64,000 nucleotides of DNA from Lineus longissimus. Lineage: Eukaryota; Nemertea; Pilidiophora; Heteronemertea; Lineidae. The notes beneath the pieces are model-generated. The model was not told the DNA's origin. It did not search any database and saw only the letters and a list, made by a program, of their open reading frames with translations. Shown piece after piece: positions 32,186-45,590 of this stretch. Both the position numbers and the translations under genes were made by a program. Location of the stretch: positions 11,968,001 to 12,032,000 of the forward strand of contig NC_088321.1 of NCBI RefSeq assembly GCF_910592395.1, read 5' to 3'. The first letter of the stretch is position 1. Each line of letters opens with the position of its first letter.

Positions 32186-35100
32186 CTTATGAAGAAGAAT
32201 GGTGCAACCATTTGAAAGGTCAAGGTGATGATGAACATTGATTGTGTAAAAACTGTTGATGACCCAAAGGATTCCTCCAGGCATATCAAAAATTGTGTAT
32301 GGTTTATTAGACACCATGTGGGATGGCGAAGAGAACCAGGATGCGCATGTCGTGTTGGAGTGTTATCCGAGCTCGGTCGAGTGCATATTAATCACTCGAA
32401 TCATGATTTGATGATAGTATACCTTTGTTATTGTAGTTTTGTTTGATAAGAATTCACTGCAAACATATTTTTTATACAATATGCATATGATTTGAAGAAA
32501 AACATACATGTACTTGCAGACTGAGTATACACTGTAATATCAGTACGAGTTGATCTCGCTTGCTGACCAACTATGATATGATTCATTAAAAAACAACATA
32601 CTACGCGGCTTTCAACCTACATTAACATCGATTTTCATCAATCAATACTGACGGTTTACCTAATCGGTTAGGAGACAGGGGCAGTGCTCGTTAGGTTGCG
32701 ACCAAATAGACACGATAGACACAATTCCGTGCAGAATTATTGTTTACGACATCGGACTGATGGCTGGCAGTAACGTACGCCGAACATTTTATAGGTGATA
32801 TGAAACGCACTTGAGAATATCGTGTGCGGAAGTGCTTTTTGAAGAACCAGTGGCATAATAAAGGGCTGCCGCTTCCTAGTTTCCTTTGCGCTCTAAAGAA
32901 CTATTTCCAGATATGAATGTGCACAAGAAATGGAAAATTCGAAATATTACTGAATTATCCCTTATTTCCGTGCAGCGATCATATCTATTGACAGCGCGCT
33001 GCCTTAGCTGGGGAATATGAAGGCGTCATCTTGTCGGAGCTCGATTACCCCGATACCAAGACGACACTGAAAACTACGTTATATTAGAGTCGTTGCACTA
33101 TCAGTGAAAAGTCCGGTAAGTTTTTGTCGCCCGATGTGTCTACGAGGACTATGAACCCACACATCGGTCGGCAGACGGGGCGGAATAAAATTTCCACATC
33201 CGGCTCGCATAGGCTTGAGTAAGTAACTAAGGTAACCGAACAGTAAGCAAGTACACCTACCCATGCGCAACCCTAACTGGATTTGGATAATTTTGAAGTG
33301 GAAGACTCCATGGCGACGTAATCAAATATCAAATCGTCTTTAAAGTAGATTTTTGGCGGTATTTTACTGGTTGTTCGCGAGGGGGATGGGGGGCAGATAC
33401 ATGCAGAGCTCGTTATGTATGTGGGATAACAACCACGATTAGCAAACATGTAGATATGGAAACGACGCTGATTTTAATGAGAATGAATACCTCCTGACTA
33501 TGATATGCTTATTGCAAGAGACGTACCGTGTTGATTATTATATAGTGACTGGGAATGTAAACAACTAATTGGCAGCATCATGTGCATTGGGCAAGCTATG
33601 TTTGGTCTGTTTCTTATGGCTAGTCCCAGCTAAAAAAGAATCTCGTTTGCGGGTTGAACTAGCTCTATATGATTGGGATCAGCGTGGACTCGAATGACCT
33701 CGTTGATTAGTTATCTCGTGATGTCGTATTCCCGGTGGGTGAAGGTATCGGTCGGCCTAAGAAAAATACATGCTTACCTGGAGAGGAAGTGACGACACAA
33801 AAAAAAACAGACAAAAGATCAGTTGATTTTGAGGGGCGTATATAAGGCCCGCATTCATTATTTTTAGCCTTGTTTTTATTGTGTTGCCTTCATCCACCGT
33901 GGTATTGGTCACAAATTGGACTCATTCAACGATCTTTCCTCGGGTGGAACTAATGTTTTTTGCGTGTTTTTTTCCGATAGGACAAAGATTTACAAACCCG
34001 GCTATTTCAGTTTAATATTTTACAGTTCGATCGTGATAGTACACTTGCATACAGTGTATATGAAATGAAAAACAATTGTTTGTGTGAAAATCGACGCCAC
34101 ACAAATACGTTTCTCCAGATATTGTGTTCCCTTTAGGTGGCAAGTGGTGGGCCACTACTTCCTAGCCACGAGGCACATTCCGCACTTGGGAGATTACGAC
34201 TTGACTGGTTGTCATATTGAGCAATTTGAACCTTAGCCAGCATCGGTTACTCGTAACATTTTGACCAGGCTTGCATCGAATTCTCATTGCTATCTCTGTC
34301 TTCGGACACACGAACAGTTACCTTTTTTTTACAGACTGCCAAGACCCTGATTCAAACCTTGTGCCGCAATAAGTATGAAAGCCGATTTACGAGTGTTGCG
34401 TACGTGAGTTTGCGTGCTTGAGCATGCTTGATGACATACACTGATCTGTGTTCATCGCAATTTGTCTTTTGTAAGGGTTGCAAAACATACATATTTCAAT
34501 GGAACTTGTCCTTTACCAAATCGAGTGCACGCAAGTACAAATAGTGTCATCTATCCGGGGAAATGTGTCTGTTATGGCTCAGTTCGTCATATCTACATAT
34601 TACTCTGAATTTCGTCAGATATTTTTGAGCTATATTCATTGTGAAATACAGCAAAATGTAAATTATGCATAATACAATTAAATATTAATGTCTGTTGTTT
34701 GATACAATACAGCAATCAATTGCTGATCGTTTGATATAATGCTATAAGACGTAATTATACACTTCTGCATTACTCTCCATCACTCCACTAGACGGCATGG
34801 AAGTATACTTTTCACCGCATCGAAGCCACATGATGACAGAGAATACGTTGTCGGCTGCACTTTCAAAAGGTTTTCGAAGTTATTTTACTCTCAGAAATTA
34901 AGTGAATTTAAGTGAATGAAACCAACCACATTTTGTTTACTCATCACAGTAGGACATATTGTTGTGACCTAAAGGCCCCCCAATGGCGGTTCCCAAAAGA
35001 AACCATGTTCTGAAAGATAGACACGCCTTTGGGAGACCAAGAAGTTACCTTTAATACGATGCATGCCTTTATTGCGGTAGACGAAAAACCAAGTGTATTT

Positions 35101-35553
35101 GATTTGTCACTGGTCAGTCTATAGGCCTGTGCTTTGGCCTCCGTCGGCCTGCCAAATTTCCGCATTATGGAAACACAATTAACGCTCCTGAATTTCAAAA
35201 ACTGCCAGTCAGCTCAACCTCGTGCTCATGTTGCCTCTGTTCTGGTTTACACTGACCCGTACTTAAAACTGCAGCGAAAGAGGCTGGTATTTTTTTCTGG
35301 CTAGCCCGGTCTCCCCGGCTGGGACAGAATTTCGGTTCCACTTCGGTCGGCGGTGGACTTTTTGTGTGGATTGTTTATTTATCTTTTACTCCGTCAGCTG
35401 CGCCACCTAGAGTCAAGTTAGATGTGATGGCTGCGCCATCTTATGTAGAAATATTGTACGTAACTTAGAAAAAAGGCTCCAATCAAATATTAGTTGTATT
35501 CTCTGTATGGGAAAAACAAGATAAATACTGCAGAAAAAATTAAGCGACCAGCA

Positions 35554-35859
35554 ATGAAAATATCCACAGTGATTTATGTTGTGTTATTCGCCCGACAGGA
35601 GCCAGTGCTGGCATTTCTATCCGCAATACTCACACGTTGTTCATCACGTGTCTCAATCCAAGCAAATCTCGGTGAAATTGGAACGGCATCAAAAATCGAG
35701 TGCTGCCTTCAATGTACTGAAAATGACTGTTTGACGATTAACCATATTTTAACTGAAAAACGGTGCCAACTCAGCTTTTCTAAACCGAAGCAGTTGAACG
35801 ACGCAATGTCAAACTACAGTGGGGGTCGTTTATATTCAAAATGTAGACGACAGCATTCG
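35554..35859 (+). CDS. Exon B, copy 4
   Basis: 102 residues, B2-like subtype (MKISTV), with EPVLAF and CTEND changes. An in-frame ATG lies at 35494, but the aligned start is preferred. Cysteines conserved. Donor TCG|GTAAGG, phase 0. Confidence 0.6.
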
Positions 35860-36561
35860 GTAAGGGAAACATACCCTGTAGTAGTCCTGTTTCGCCGATC
35901 TAAGACCGTTTCTGCAAAATCGATTCAGTCGTTCGATTAACTATGTCAAAAAGTCTAATTGAAGAGTTGATTGAGTGCAAGAACAACTCCAGTCTTTATT
36001 TCAGGTACTTTAGTATTTTCCACACTAAACCCCTTCCCTGTCCGTCATTTTTGCAGATGGCCACATGCAAATGTGTCTGACATGACTGGACAATAGCAAC
36101 AGAAGGTACTTCTTGCACAAAACTTTTGGATTCCAAAGAATTGTCAAACAGAGCCAATGCCACATTCTGAGAGCAGTTTTGATTTAAAAAATTCGCAAAT
36201 CGTTTTGTCAGCCAGCCAACCCAGTGTTTATTTCACTTCTGGTGCTAGCAATATTTTTCGAAAAGTGACTTCAGTAGTTCTTGCACTGAGGTCTTCAATT
36301 ATGAAAGACAATTGGTGGGCGACGCCAAGTTGTGCAGTGGTCATGTCGCCATGACATTGGCCTTGGGATTTATCTCGATTCGAGGTACATTGTACATTAT
36401 TATACTTACATGAAGTTAAAAAAGTGCACGGTCTTAGGTCGGTCAAACTAGGGTAATTCCTTACAATGTTTGTAAGTCTCGTCGATGACAAAGCTAGGCT
36501 GTAATAGACTTGATGCATCACAGTATATATTTAGATAGTATGTACATTTACAAGTTATCAG
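35860..36561 (+). other. Intron B4-C4
   Basis: GT-AG, about 0.7 kb. The acceptor is altered to CAAGTTATCAG. Confidence 0.5.
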
Positions 36562-36822
36562 ATTCGCGTGCGAAATGTCCTGTACTGCTACAATAGCAAA
36601 GCAAAATGCGGAGAATCGATTACTTCGAGTTCAGGTCGCAGATTTACCCAGTGCACAAGTTCATTCGATTCAACACCAAAGGTTACACTGGTACATCGAT
36701 TCGGTTCGCATTCATTACGTTTTGACTTGTTTTGCGAGGCGGAGTTTTGCAAGAGGTCTAAATCAGGATATTTTCAAAACATCTGTTTTAGATCCAAGCA
36801 GGATCGATCTTGCATAGCATAG
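36562..36822 (+). CDS. Exon C, copy 4 (cysteine moved)
   Basis: 86 residues. The first cysteine is changed to arginine (VRN) and a serine five residues later to cysteine (YCYN), so the total stays at seven. AATAAA at 37102. Confidence 0.55.
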   Translation: MRVRNVLYCYNSKAKCGESITSSSGRRFTQCTSSFDSTPKVTLVHRFGSHSLRFDLFCEAEFCKRSKSGYFQNICFRSKQDRSCIA

Positions 36823-37548
36823 CTTGTTATGTCTTGGAGGGATAACTTGAGCAGGTCACGACCACGGGCTGAAGAAGTACCATGTAGTTCACGTTGTCTT
36901 CAAGTGTTGATGATAGAATCAATAACACAATGCAATGCAGTGCAGTACGTTGAATGCGACATTGACATGCACTCAATGCAAGTGCAGCGTATTGTAATAA
37001 CATTGCACCCGCTACTGCTTCTGTTATGTGGAAATGGCACACTAAATCCGATAGAAGGCGCTATCACTCTTATAATGCTACGATGGAGATAGACTTTCAC
37101 CAATAAAACACAACAAATGGTGTGCAGCGACAACGACCCCATTAGGTCACGTGGTGTGATATAACAGAGGACCCGATGCAATCGTGGACCTTTTATCATG
37201 TTTATGCTTTGTTGCAAGTGTTTCCATGAATAAATTGCTTTAATGCTGGCATCTTGTGCATTTGATTTGCTGTTGTCGTCACATAATGAACACACAATTA
37301 TATTCAGAATGTTCGGATATCTACCTCATGAATCCTAAGGGGATAGATACACGGGACAGAATGTAAAGTAATTTGAGGCTGGACCCATCAAAGCGAACGG
37401 ACTTGTTTGAATGAGCGCAACGTTATAAAATTCTGAACATCTTGAACAAAACTTTAGGAGGCCTTCACCGAACGCTCAGCGCCATCTACTTACACATGAT
37501 GCTACCTCCTACTCAACATGTATGGCAAGCCGTGTGTCCAATAATTCA

Positions 37549-38244
37549 GAAAACCTGGTTTTCTTCTTTCAAAACTTAGTTTGATGGAAGAAAACCAAGC
37601 TTTGTTCAATGAAACTAGGTTTTCTCCCAATAAAACTAAGTTTTACAAAAACAACTTGGTCTTCTTCGAAGAAGTATACGTTTCATGAAAACCAAGTTTA
37701 AAAAAAGATAAAAACTATCTTTTCTTACATATAACCTAGTTTTATGCGTTTTTCTTCAATAAAAACCTAGTTTCATTGAGAAAAAAAAACATGGTTTTCT
37801 TCCATGAAACTAAGATTTGAAAGAATAAAACCAGGTTTTACTGAAACCTAGTCTTTTTACCTCGTCTCCAACCCAACCTCTCCCAATCAGACGAACCATG
37901 CGTGTCATGCTGTGGAAAGTAAAAATACTAGTTTTTCTAGCATATGGATTATAAACTAGGTTTTATAAGAAATAACGTAGTCTTTTTCAATAAAAACTAG
38001 GTTTTGATGAAGACACGTATATAACCTGGTTTTATTCCACAAAACCAAGTATTCTTCTACGAAACTAGGTTTGTATTGAAGAAACATAGGTTTTATTTTG
38101 GTTTTTTACCAAGAACGTGGTTTTTATAATAGACCTAATTGCTTCTCCAATAAAAACCTAGTTTCACTGAATAAACGGTTTTCTTCCATGAAACTAAGTT
38201 TGGAAAGAAGAAAACCAGGTCTTCTTCAATATAACTATGTTTCC
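37549..38244. repeat. Near-palindrome field, copy 4
   Basis: As in other units, uninterrupted. CTCF-like site e lies at 37479-37487. Confidence 0.65.
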
Positions 38245-39172
38245 TAATGACAAGTTCCGGTCGTGTTTATGCACAAGTGACTGTACTATTCATCGAATGT
38301 GATGATATATAAGATCGGCTATTATTGATCAATTCCGTATTTGGTGCGCCATTTTGCCTTGAAAGTTCGGAAATGTTCGAGAACATTAGGACATTACTAA
38401 AGATGATACAAATGGTGCCACTTATTTATGAGGGTCGAAGGCAGTACTAACGGAACTTTGTGAAACGGACATTGCATTGAATGATTTTCAGAAAACGTAG
38501 GATAATATTTGCAGTAATAAAGGAGGTGTAAATCGCGTCCAATATTTATCCCGTTTCATGTGAGCGGTAACTGATCAGATCACGGTTCTTATAGAAGTAA
38601 ACTTTGTTCAGTTTCGTATACTCTATAGTTTCACTGATCTAAAACTGGTTCATTATATTGACGGAAATCAAAGCAGAGGCCAATCCAGCACATGGCGTCA
38701 TTACCATAGGACAATTTGCTGTCAACAACTTGCTTGTCTGTCGAAATTGAAATGTTGATTGGCATCAAACGCCCATTTCTCATGACATCCGGCCCAAAAT
38801 CGACTATGCAGAGCCGGTCTTAGATCCGCGAAACTAGAGTCTATGCATATATTGTTAATTCTGTACACGATTCTTGTAGAATTCAATTATCAAGTAAGAA
38901 AAAAAGATATCAGAAAGAATCTTTGAAGAATCTTGTAAAGCATGTACATGCACATGTACCAACTGAATAAGACCTTTAAGAAACTTTCCAGGATTCTCGA
39001 TCAGGGATGGCGTTCAGAGGAGACGATGGTAATAGTGCGAGCTATTAAATTTGTACAACATTAAACTGGACATGTATACATACAGATGGTACATGCGCAT
39101 GCACGGTACAAATCATATACAAGTAAAAATGGCTGGCGAACTTGTTCGTGTAACCTCTTTATTTTCCTTAAG

Positions 39173-40108
39173 AAGTTTACATCATTCTCTTATCACCTTA
39201 GTCACAAACTTGCAATAAGTTCTGCTGTGCATTTTCAAAACTCTTATTATCATAAGCAAAGTGACTTGATTGTCTTAACCGATTTCTCAGGAAAACAAAC
39301 TTCAATAAGAACACTAAAACTATATCCGGACTCTGGCAAGCTTGGATGGAAACAGGCAAGCTACGAAGGCATAATTAAAATTGTCGGTCAATATAAACAG
39401 TTCCTCATTGCTACTCCAATGACCCGCCTCTACGAAAAGTTCATCATCGTTGGATTGGACGGCCGGTTGCGAGGAAGGCTTAAGTTCCAACACATGAATA
39501 AAATCCAATTTAGCCTATCCGAGTACATGGACGTTTCATTTCTTCTTTTAAGTGATGCAGATTGGGGCTTTATCAGACTTTTCTCTATGGAAGGCCACTT
39601 TACGAAGTATTGTCACAACCGCATATCCAACATGCCCAATGGCTCACTAATCCTAATTCTTACATGCAGAAACAAACTTAAGCCTTCCTTGAAATATTCT
39701 GCGTACACAAATTCTGGATTATTCGCATTTTGTTCAGGATTTATCAGTAATGGATCTCTTGTCAGTTGTTTTAATGCGAAGTCAAAACGCTCTAGCCATG
39801 CTATATTTTCTGTTAAAAAAACAGTTAAAACCACATTCTTCTTCATTAGCGATGTCTACCATCGACTATTAATAGGAACTACTGATAACGAGGTCATGTT
39901 TATGAGTTGGCCGAAGGGAAATGGAGTTTCTTACCATCAATTAAAACAAGACGACGTCTTCAAATTTAGTGGGGGTAGTCAGTTCGTTTTGTTGAATAAT
40001 AGTGATCTTGTTCAGTTTTTAACGGATGGTGGTGCACAAGGAAGGAGAATTCTGACAATGTTGAAGGTGTACTCCCCGAGAGCAGGATGTGAAACGATCA
40101 AAGTGTGA
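39173..40108 (+). CDS. Exon A, copy 5
   Basis: Fully open 311 residues. The ATG at 39129 is out of frame because one T is missing just after it; the A frame is instead open back to ATG 39086 with an unrelated N-terminus. The acceptor TTTTCCTTAAG|AAG is intact. Partner B4. It carries variants shared with the 3' half of copy 6 (NNSDLVQF, GVSYHQL). Confidence 0.6.
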   Translation, partial: KFTSFSYHLSHKLAISSAVHFQNSYYHKQSDLIVLTDFSGKQTSIRTLKLYPDSGKLGWKQASYEGIIKIVGQYKQFLIATPMTRLYEKFIIVGLDGRLRGRLKFQHMNKIQFSLSEYMDVSFLLLSDADWGFIRLFSMEGHFTKYCHNRISNMPNGSLILILTCRNKLKPSLKYSAYTNSGLFAFCSGFISNGSLVSCFNAKSKRSSHAIFSVKKTVKTTFFFISDVYHRLLIGTTDNEVMFMSWPKGNGVSYHQLKQDDVFKFSGGSQFVLLNNSDLVQFLTDGGAQGRRILTMLKVYSPRAGCETIKV

Positions 40109-42400
40109 CTCAGTAGATCTGAATACGGTTCTCATCATTTCCTTCGAAGTTTCTTCAGTAACTAAAAATATCATTATTCTGCCATGGAGCATAATCCACT
40201 ATTGCCGTTAGGTGGCGCATACAAATGATATATGTACCATATGTAACAGAATAGGTAAGCATTTCAAGTTATTTTAAATAGGGACTTTACGAGCTCGGGG
40301 TCAGTTAACATGGTAAAGGGCAATGGGTTGTCTTTGATCCTGCGAACTCTTTTCAAGCAAACAAAAAGTTTACACTCAATATGTAAAATGGGTCTTCTTT
40401 AAGGCGGACGGCTGCTGCTGATTTCTTCAAACTGAACGAAGAAAAACAGGTAAATGGCAATGTTAACGCAGGTCGAATGACAAGATTATATTTAGATTCT
40501 TCAGAAACATTTGGTTACGATATTAACTGTGGCTAAAGGTATCGGTTTGCTTGAGAAAAATACGTGCTTACCTGGAGAGAAAATGACTATACAAAAGAAA
40601 TATTTAAAAAATATTTGTTAATTTGGAGGGGCCGAAAGGTCCGCATTTATTTATTTTTGTCCGATTGTACTCCTCCAACACTGTAATGGTGAGAAAGGTT
40701 TCTACTCTGATGCCCGATATACACATCCCCATTTCAACGTACGGAAAATTTTGTAGGAAAAAAAACACGTTTAGGTCTTCCTATTTTCCCGTACAATAAA
40801 ATGCTATACAATTTAATCTCACCGTGTACGATGAGCTTGCGGGTTGATGTACGTTTGACCGTTTATTGACTGGATACATGGGAGTAAGAGCCTACAGGCG
40901 CCTTTTAATGGTCGTCTTAGGATCCATTGTCTGGCCCGTTTCAGCGGTTTTCTTCTCTGTTTCCGACGGCAGGAGGAGCGTGAGACTCCCATCGCCAGAT
41001 CATGACGGCTGCACACGATGCCGAGACAACTTTTAGTTTGGACAGTACCGGAGGTATTTTCAAAATGGATGGGAATATAGGGCCCTTACTGGTCTATAGT
41101 GCGGGATATGATCTATGCAGAATGTTACGTAGGCCAAGAGTCTCCAACCCAAATGTTCTTGAACAATATTAACCCGGTTTGGTATCTAGTACACTAGTGG
41201 GTTAATCCTACCAAAACTTGCGACCCCGCCAGACACGATCAATTTCTCAATCGTACTTAATCCTTCCTACAAAACAATGTACTCGTCGACGTCGGGTTAA
41301 GTTGGAGAGAAAATTGTAAACAAATATTTCATAGGAATATGTTATCGTGTATAGCGGCCATAACACTGTATTGGGATGGCCTTGTTTCCATTGTGTTGCA
41401 AAGGTAAGCCAATACCTTTAATTACCCACTGTGTTATTCAGTGCCGAATTCGTAGGTTAACACTTCAATAAAGAATATACTCATAAATTATTTACACGAT
41501 TCTTGTATGATTCTTGTATGATTCAAGAACAAAGCAAAGTGGTGGAGAGAGACCCAACACGATTTACGAGATGGGTGAAGGAAGCGATTCGGATTCGTAA
41601 AACCACCAACATGAATCGATACACTAAGTCGCGTGTAGGATCAAAGTCTGGCCGCTCCGACATCCAGCAGTCATATGTCTAACTTCTGAAGAAGAATGGT
41701 GCAACCATTTGAAACGTCAATGTGATGATGAACATTGATTGTGTAAAAACTGTTGATGACCCAAAGGACTCCACCAGGCATGTCAAAAATGTTGTATGGT
41801 TTATTAGACACCATGTGGGATTGCGGAGAGAACCAGGATGCGCATGTCGTGTTGGAGTGTTGTCCGAGCTCGGTCGAGTGCATGTTAATCACGCGAATCA
41901 TGATTTGATGATAGTATACCTTTGTTATTGTAGTTTTGTTTGATAAGAATTCACTGCAAACATTTTTTTATACAATATGCATATGATTTGAAGAAAAACA
42001 TACATGTACTTGCAGACTGAGTATACACTGTAATATCAGTACGAGTTGATCTCGCTTGCTGACCAACTATGATATGATTCATTAAAAAACAACATACTAC
42101 GCGGCTTTCAGCCTACATTAACATTGATTTTCATCAATCAATACTGACGGTTTACCTAATCGGTTAGGAGACAGGGGCAGTGTTCGTTAGGTTGCGACCA
42201 TATAGACACGATAGACACAATCCCGTGAAGAATTATTGTTTACGACATCGGACTGATGGCTGGCAGTACCGTACGCCGAACATTATATAAGTGATATGAA
42301 AAGCACTTGAGATTATCGTGTGCGGAAGTGCTTTTTGAAGAACCAGTGGCATAATAAAGGGCTGCCGCTTCCTAGTTTCCTTTGCGCACTAAAGAACTAG
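40109..42400 (+). other. Spacer after A5, proximal part
   Basis: Standard spacer up to the first insertion. CTCF-like site a is at 40210-40218. Segment D (40330-40536) is broken by TAA at 40384. The Penelope relic (41536-41682) has an in-frame TAG. Confidence 0.6.
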
Positions 42401-42794
42401 ACGCAAGGGCCCAACGCGCCGCGTAGCGGCAAAAAAGCGAAGCTGGCGAAACATTTATAACGGGTCACCGTCACTTATTATTGGACTTATAGCGCATTTA
42501 CGGGGTTGCAACTATTTTGCTTTATAGTGTCACCAGGAAAGAAAAGCATGCGACCTAACGCCGATCTATTTGTATAAAGTGATAATTGGAAGGTATATAG
42601 TAGGAAATATCAATAAAATAATCATTCCATGTCGTCTTTTGAGGGCATTTTTGATTGTAAAAAATATATGTGTACGTCACCGTAGTCTCTGCAATGATAA
42701 TTTTATCAGAGCAGTCTCGCGCAAGTAGAAGTTCTTTACCTACTAGTTCTTCACTTATTAGTCTCAACGTCTGGCGCAAAGCCAGACGTTTTCC

Positions 42795-42933
42795 ATTACG
42801 ATTTCACTACGATGTTTGACAATAAGGAGCAGTGCGCGAGATATGCTAATGAGCAGACTTCCCTCGCTTGAGTTTCTGAAGAATGTTCCATATCGCGCTA
42901 TGCTCATCACTGCTGATTATGACAGGCGTGCAG
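42795..42933. repeat. Direct repeat copy 1 inside the 3.2-kb insertion
   Basis: About 90% alike with 44807-44944, including AGCAGACTTCCCTCGCTTGA. Spacing about 2.0 kb. Confidence 0.7.
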
Positions 42934-43699
42934 CGGTAGGTATCTGCTCCCCAACTTCCACACGGTACAATAAGTTACCATTTGATGAGAATGGGACAAT
43001 GCCCTCACTGTGTATGGAGTCATAGGGATAAGAAGACATTATTCATTAGTGTTGGTACAAGTGATTTTGCCCAAAAAGCATGCGCATTCAAAAAACAAAA
43101 TATGCAAGGTATCACGTACATGTAACATGACCATGACGACGTGCAGAAAGTGCACTGGCCAGTGCATACCCTATGGCTATGTATAGTAAACATGGTAAAC
43201 ATGAACAACATCATTATTCATCGGCAGTTCATTTTACTCCGAGCTTTTCCTGAAACATATTGCCATGATGATTAGGCCTACCATGTACCATGACCAATAA
43301 CGGCACTAGATCATGTAGATGTCAACAAGTTCACATGAACCGTATAATCCCGCATAATCCCGCATGGCGCATGTGGGGCATGCGTCTAAACCAAAGCCCC
43401 AAAATCACTTGTTTTGGTCTATTTCACTTGTGTTTCCCCCGTCTCCCAGTCCATAATACATTTACAGTTTACAATCCCCGATCATGGCCCAACAAAAGGT
43501 CATCGGTTGACTAAAGCCAAGGAACACAACTGTTCAATGGATTTATAGTTGAATGCGATCAAACTACATCTTTTCAATCGTGGATTGTAAATTTAACCCC
43601 ATGGGCCTAGGGAAGGCCCTATAACAATACTTTCGACACAGTTATTATCTCCGCTGCCTCCACCATGTTACACACAGTGCTCACTGCTGATTCTAAAAT

Positions 43700-43708
43700 G
43701 CGCCACCT
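43700..43708 (-). promoter_or_regulatory. CTCF-like core AGGTGGCGC in the 3.2-kb insertion
   Basis: The same 9-mer as the array sites, here in non-array sequence. Confidence 0.25.
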
Positions 43709-44806
43709 AGTCAATTGCACTATCGTCATCACCTCATCATACTTCATTGACATTACAGGCACACATTGACATAGACCACTGTTGCAATCAACGACACAGT
43801 CGCTATCCAAGTAGCATTATAGAGGTAATTATCATTATCATACCTCATTAGCATGTGAACCAATCGCGTCGCGTCCTTTGCGATCACGGCAAAGCCTCAT
43901 GGAATAATGTCTTTCAACGTTGAATAATTTTTCATATTCCATGCCTACAACTGAGACAAGACCACAATTGATTTTTTAAGCCTTTTAGCAGTTAAATTGT
44001 CAATGTTTGACCGCGACGCATCAAAGAACGCGTGGTGTTGTGAATCTGAAATTTAGATTATGTTATTCCGGACAGTCGGGCAAGTAAATGGTGAAAAATA
44101 AAATGGTGATTGACCACGGAAATTTTTTTTTAATCGACAAATTAGACAGACTTTGATATTTCCACTCTTTTCAGCCAACTGGCAGAAAAAACTCAAAACA
44201 CGCCCCCTATTACCCAATTAGCAAAATTCGAAATTAATTTTTTCATCAAATAATTTCTTTATATCTGTAGACTTGCCACAACAAATATTTTTTCAATACC
44301 TCTCCAAATATGTACTTGAGAGTAAAAAACATGCACTCGTCTAATAGATAGGCCTGGACCCTCCAACCTATGAATATTCATTAGTGGTCTTGTCTCAACT
44401 TCAATTTCTTCATAATCCATGGCTAGAAGTTCAATACTAAAATAATATCCAAGATAAAGTTACAAGAAGTAGTCAATAGGGGTCTCTCACCTCTCACTGT
44501 ATGTCCACACTATTCACGCTTGTACGAGGAATACATTCAATGCTGAATCTAACAACACCCAGTGCCCTTACTCTGTATATTAGTCACTGGAAGATGGCCC
44601 ATTTCACTCCTTGCTTCTACTTCACCTATAGTCTCATTGCAAACGCCTCAGTTCTATGATATCACATTCACTTTCAGCTGTCATGCAACGCAACAACTGT
44701 GCTATCTGCCATCGCACATCAACGAAGAAGTGCAGCCGCCCACATTCCACCTCACGTCTGTCCGACCAGCTGCAATCCTCGAGGACGCCCCACTGTACCA
44801 CGATTT

Positions 44807-44944
44807 CACTACAATGTTTGACAAGAAGGAGCAGTGCGCGAGATAGGCTAATGAGCAGACTTCCCTCGCTTGAGTTTCGGAAGAATGTTCCATATCGCGC
44901 TAAGCTGACCACTGCTGACCATGACAGGCGTGCATTGGACTGGT
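44807..44944. repeat. Direct repeat copy 2 inside the 3.2-kb insertion
   Basis: Partner of 42795-42933. Confidence 0.7.
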
Positions 44945-45459
44945 ACAGGTTGGAACTGAACATTGAATATGCTGGTGGTGACGCTTTCTGATGAGAAGTT
45001 GGTCGTGACTGATGCAGTATCCTTGGACTTGTCCACAGCATCGTTCAATCATTGCTCTCTGAGCTGCCTTGATTCTGTACCCAAATACTAAGACCAAATG
45101 CCTGTTGACTGTGCTTTAAGAGAGACTGGCGCCATGCCTAGAGATATGACTGACCCCTATTGGCAAATTTGTATGACTTTATCTTGCCTACCTAGCTGCT
45201 GCCTATAGTCTCCCTTTAACTGCGGAACACTTCAAAGTCGATAAAATGCCATGTTCCACCTTTTAATGTGTTCAGACCGCCATTTTCAAAATAATCAAGT
45301 CAGGACACTGCCTTCTAGTCTCTTAATAAATTTTGCTTTCCTCAATATATAATAACATTTCTTCTTCTTCAATGCTTTCATCATTCCAAACTTCTCCTCC
45401 TCTGACTTTTACAGGGGTACAGTCATGGCAATCAAAACCCAAATACTGAGACCAAATGC

Positions 45460-45523
45460 CTGTTGACTGTGCTTTAAGAGAGACTGGCGCCATGCCTAGT
45501 CTCTCTTAAAGCACAGTCAACAG
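45460..45523. repeat. Perfect 26-bp stem hairpin
   Basis: Arms 45460-45485 and 45498-45523 are exact reverse complements around a 12-nt loop (GGCGCCATGCCT). A third copy of the left arm lies at about 45102-45126. Confidence 0.8.
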
Positions 45524-45590
45524 ACACCAACCCCCTCAGACTCAGAAACCACAAACGCCCAACCCTTCCTGCTACCCTAATACTTCTGGT

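Larger units (their letters stand above)
30610..35553 (+). other. Spacer A4-B4, unit 4
   Basis: Standard layout. CTCF-like sites a (30711-30719), c (35400-35408) and d (35433-35441) are present; b is mutated. The G-run is interrupted (GGGGGATGGGGGG). The Penelope relic starting at 32040 has lost one base near its end. Confidence 0.6.
42401..45590. mobile_element. 3.2-kb unit-5 insertion of unknown origin
   Basis: Other units read GAACTAGTTCCAG (or GAACTATTTCCAG) across this point. Here 3.2 kb intervenes between GAACTAG and TTCCAG, give or take 2 bp. No terminal inverted repeat, LTR or target duplication is visible. It contains an internal direct repeat of about 138 bp (42795-42933 and 44807-44944), a 63-bp direct repeat near the right end and a perfect hairpin. 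It may be captured host DNA or a decayed composite element. One short open stretch (44562-44846) is of unknown relevance. Confidence 0.55.
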
